Assembly (NCBI GenBank): GCA_012295275.1
Contig: CM022677.1
Span: 11,498,441 to 11,558,440 of the forward strand
Origin: Chrysomallon squamiferum
Lineage: Eukaryota; Mollusca; Gastropoda; Neomphalida; Peltospiridae
Reading direction: 5' to 3'
DNA: 60,000 nucleotides
The notes under the pieces are model-generated. The model did not search any database. It was not told the origin of the DNA and saw only the letters and a program-made list of their open reading frames with translations. Each line of letters begins with the position of its first letter. The first letter of the stretch is position 1. Made by a program: the position numbers and the translations under genes. This document shows positions 58,028-60,000 of the stretch, in pieces.

Positions 58028-60000
58028 TAGGGTTACTATCCTGTCAGTGACTGTTTGTTCAAGACATTGCCTCGTGCATAGTATATTACACACTGTGTTA
58101 TGTCCTACCCTGTCACTGAGTCTGTTTCTTCAAGTCTGTGGAACGTGTCTAGTATATTACTGACTGTGGTATGTACTATCCTGTCAATGAATCTGTTCCT
58201 TCAAGGCAGTGCAATGTTTCTAGTATTACAGATTGTGGTATGTACTACCCTGTCATTGAGTCTGTTTGTTCAAGGCAGAGCACCGTGTCTAGTATATTAC
58301 AGACTGTGGTATGCACTACCCTGTCAGTGAGTCTGTTTCTTCAAGTCAGTGCAAGGTGTCTACTATATTACAGACTGTGGTATGTACTATCCTGTCAGTG
58401 ACTATTTGTTCAACGCAGTGCCTCGTGCATAGTATATTACAGACTGTGTTATGTACTACCCTGTCACTAAGTCTGTTTCTTCAAGTCTGTGGAACGTGTC
58501 TAGTATATTACAGACTGTGGTATGTACTACCCTGTCACTAAGTCTGTTTCTTCAAGTCTGTGGAACGTGTCTAGTATATTACAGACTGTGGTATGTACTA
58601 CCCTGTCACTAAGTCTGTTTCTTCAAGTCTGTGGAACGTGTCTAGTATATTACATACTGTGTTATGTACTACCCTGTCACTAAGTCTGTTTCTTCAAGTC
58701 TGTGGAACGTGTCTAATATATTACAGACTGTGGTATGTACTATCCAGTCAGTGTCTCTGTTTCTTCAAGTATGCGGAACGTGTCTAGTATATTACAGACT
58801 CTGGTATGTACTATCCAGTCATTGAGTATGTGTCTTCAAAGCAATGCATCTTCTATTGTATACTACAGACTGTGGTATGTACTATCCAGTCAGTGTCTCT
58901 GTTTCTTCAAGGCTGTGAGTCCTGCCTAGTATATTACAGACTGTGGTATGTACTACCCTGTCAGTGACTCTGCTTGTTCAAGGCAGTGCCTCGTGCCTAG
59001 TATATTACAGACTGTGGTATGTACTATCCTGTGAGTCTTTTTGTTCAAGGCAGTGCACTGTATCTAGTATTACAGACTGTGGTATGTAATACCCTGTCAG
59101 TGAGTCTTTTTCTTCAAGGCAGTGCATCGTGTCTACTATATTACAGACTGTGGTATGTACTATCCTGTCAGTGAGTGTGATCAAGGTAGTTTACCGTGTC
59201 TAGTATTACAGACTGTGGTATGTACTACCATGTCAGTGAGTCTGTTTCTTCAAGTAAGTGCAACGTGTCTACTATATTACAGACTGTGGTGTGTACTACC
59301 CTGTCACTGACTCTGTTTCTTCAAAGCAATGCATCTTCTCTTATATATTACAGACTGTGGTATGTACTATCCTGTCAGTGACTCTGTTTGTTCAAGACAG
59401 TGCCTCGTGCCTAGTATTACAGACTGTGGTATGTACTACACTGTCACCTAGTCTGTTTCTTCAAGTCTGTGGAACGTGTCTATTGTATTAGAGACTGTGG
59501 TATGTACTATCCTGTCAATGAGTCTGTTTTTTCAAGGCAGTGCACTGTATCTAGTATTACAGACTGTTGTATGTACTACCCTGTCAGTGAGTCTGTTTTT
59601 TCAAGGCAGTGCACCGTGTCTACTATATTCCAGACTGTGGTATGTACTATCCTGTCAGTGAGTCTGTTTCTTAAGAGCAGTGCATCCTATCTAGTATATT
59701 ACAGACTCTGGTATGTACTATCTTGTCATTGAGTATGTTTCTTCAAAACAATGCATCTTCTCTTGTATATTACAGACTGTGGTATGTGCTATCCTGTGAG
59801 TGAGTATTTTTGTCCAAGGCAGTGCACTGTATCTAGAAATACAGACTGTGGTATGTACTACCCTGTCAGTGTGTCTGATCAAGGCAATGCATCGTGTTTA
59901 GTATGATACAGACTGTGGTATGTACTATCCTGTCAGTGTCTCTGTTTGTTCAAGGCAGTGCGTCTAGTATATTACAGACTGTGGTATGTACTACCCTGTC
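58028..60000 (+). repeat. 71-bp minisatellite, continues past the window end
   Basis: About 27 imperfect units of 66-73 bp with the consensus start CAGACTGTGGTATGTACTAC, then CCTGTCAGTGAGTCTGTTTC, TTCAAGGCAGTGC and GTGTCTAGTATATTA. Because the unit length is not a multiple of three, the many short frames across it are artefacts. Confidence 0.95.

Noticed and set aside
58028-60000. Many short frames, and possible CRISPR-like regular spacing
   Set aside because: Units are contiguous with no unique spacers, and period 71 shifts frame each unit; it is a eukaryotic minisatellite.

Overview
The window is animal nuclear DNA: very AT-rich, full of (AAT)n, (CT)n, (AC)n and (TA)n tracts, with intron-like spacing, degenerate mobile elements and decayed fragments of two metazoan protein families (prolyl 4-hydroxylase alpha and an EGFR-type tyrosine kinase). 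A lophotrochozoan, perhaps a cephalopod mollusc, would fit the repeat texture, but the species is not provable from the sequence. No intact host gene can be called.

The main content is 11.38-25.41 kb: an endogenous array of parvovirus-like genomes, all coding on the minus strand and all broken. Genome A (about 11.9-15.1 kb) and genome B (about 15.3-20.4 kb) are each bounded by inverted terminal repeats that fold into long T-shaped hairpins. Neighbouring genomes share a single hairpin. To the right lie a longer NS1 (C) and two scrambled pieces (D, E) in which NS1 and capsid segments are spliced together by deletions. Two or more deletion derivatives consist of little more than terminal hairpins (11.38-11.92 kb). 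NS1 carries an HUH nickase motif, a candidate catalytic tyrosine motif and an SF3 helicase (GESDSGKT). The capsid (VP) gene lies UPSTREAM of NS1 on the same strand. A TATA/CRE promoter lies between VP and NS1, and a small alanine-rich ORF overlaps the VP start by ATGA. As far as I know, described monosense parvoviruses have NS before VP, so this order is the most unusual observation here.

Layout: 0-2.3 kb segmental duplication copy A1; 2.5-3.3 kb terminal-inverted-repeat element; 3.3-5.1 kb low complexity and a dispersed GTCGTTGCC repeat; 5.3-6.3 and 9.4-11.1 kb unidentified exon-like segments (+); 6.6-8.2 kb decayed Ty3/gypsy pol; 11.4-25.4 kb parvovirus-like array; 25.4-27.7 kb duplication copy B1, directly abutting the array; 27.7-32.5 kb non-coding; 32.5-33.1 kb prolyl 4-hydroxylase fragment (-); 30.8-31.4 and 34.3-35.2 kb a repeat pair; 35.4-40.1 kb decayed exons, an assembly gap, a 33-residue repeat array and a kinase fragment; 43.3-45.8 kb B2 and 46.4-49.2 kb A2 (duplicates of B1 and A1); 50.4 kb perfect hairpin; 55.7-56.3 kb PHD-like fragment (-); 57.8-58.0 kb paired hairpins; 58.0-60.0 kb a 71-bp minisatellite running off the end.
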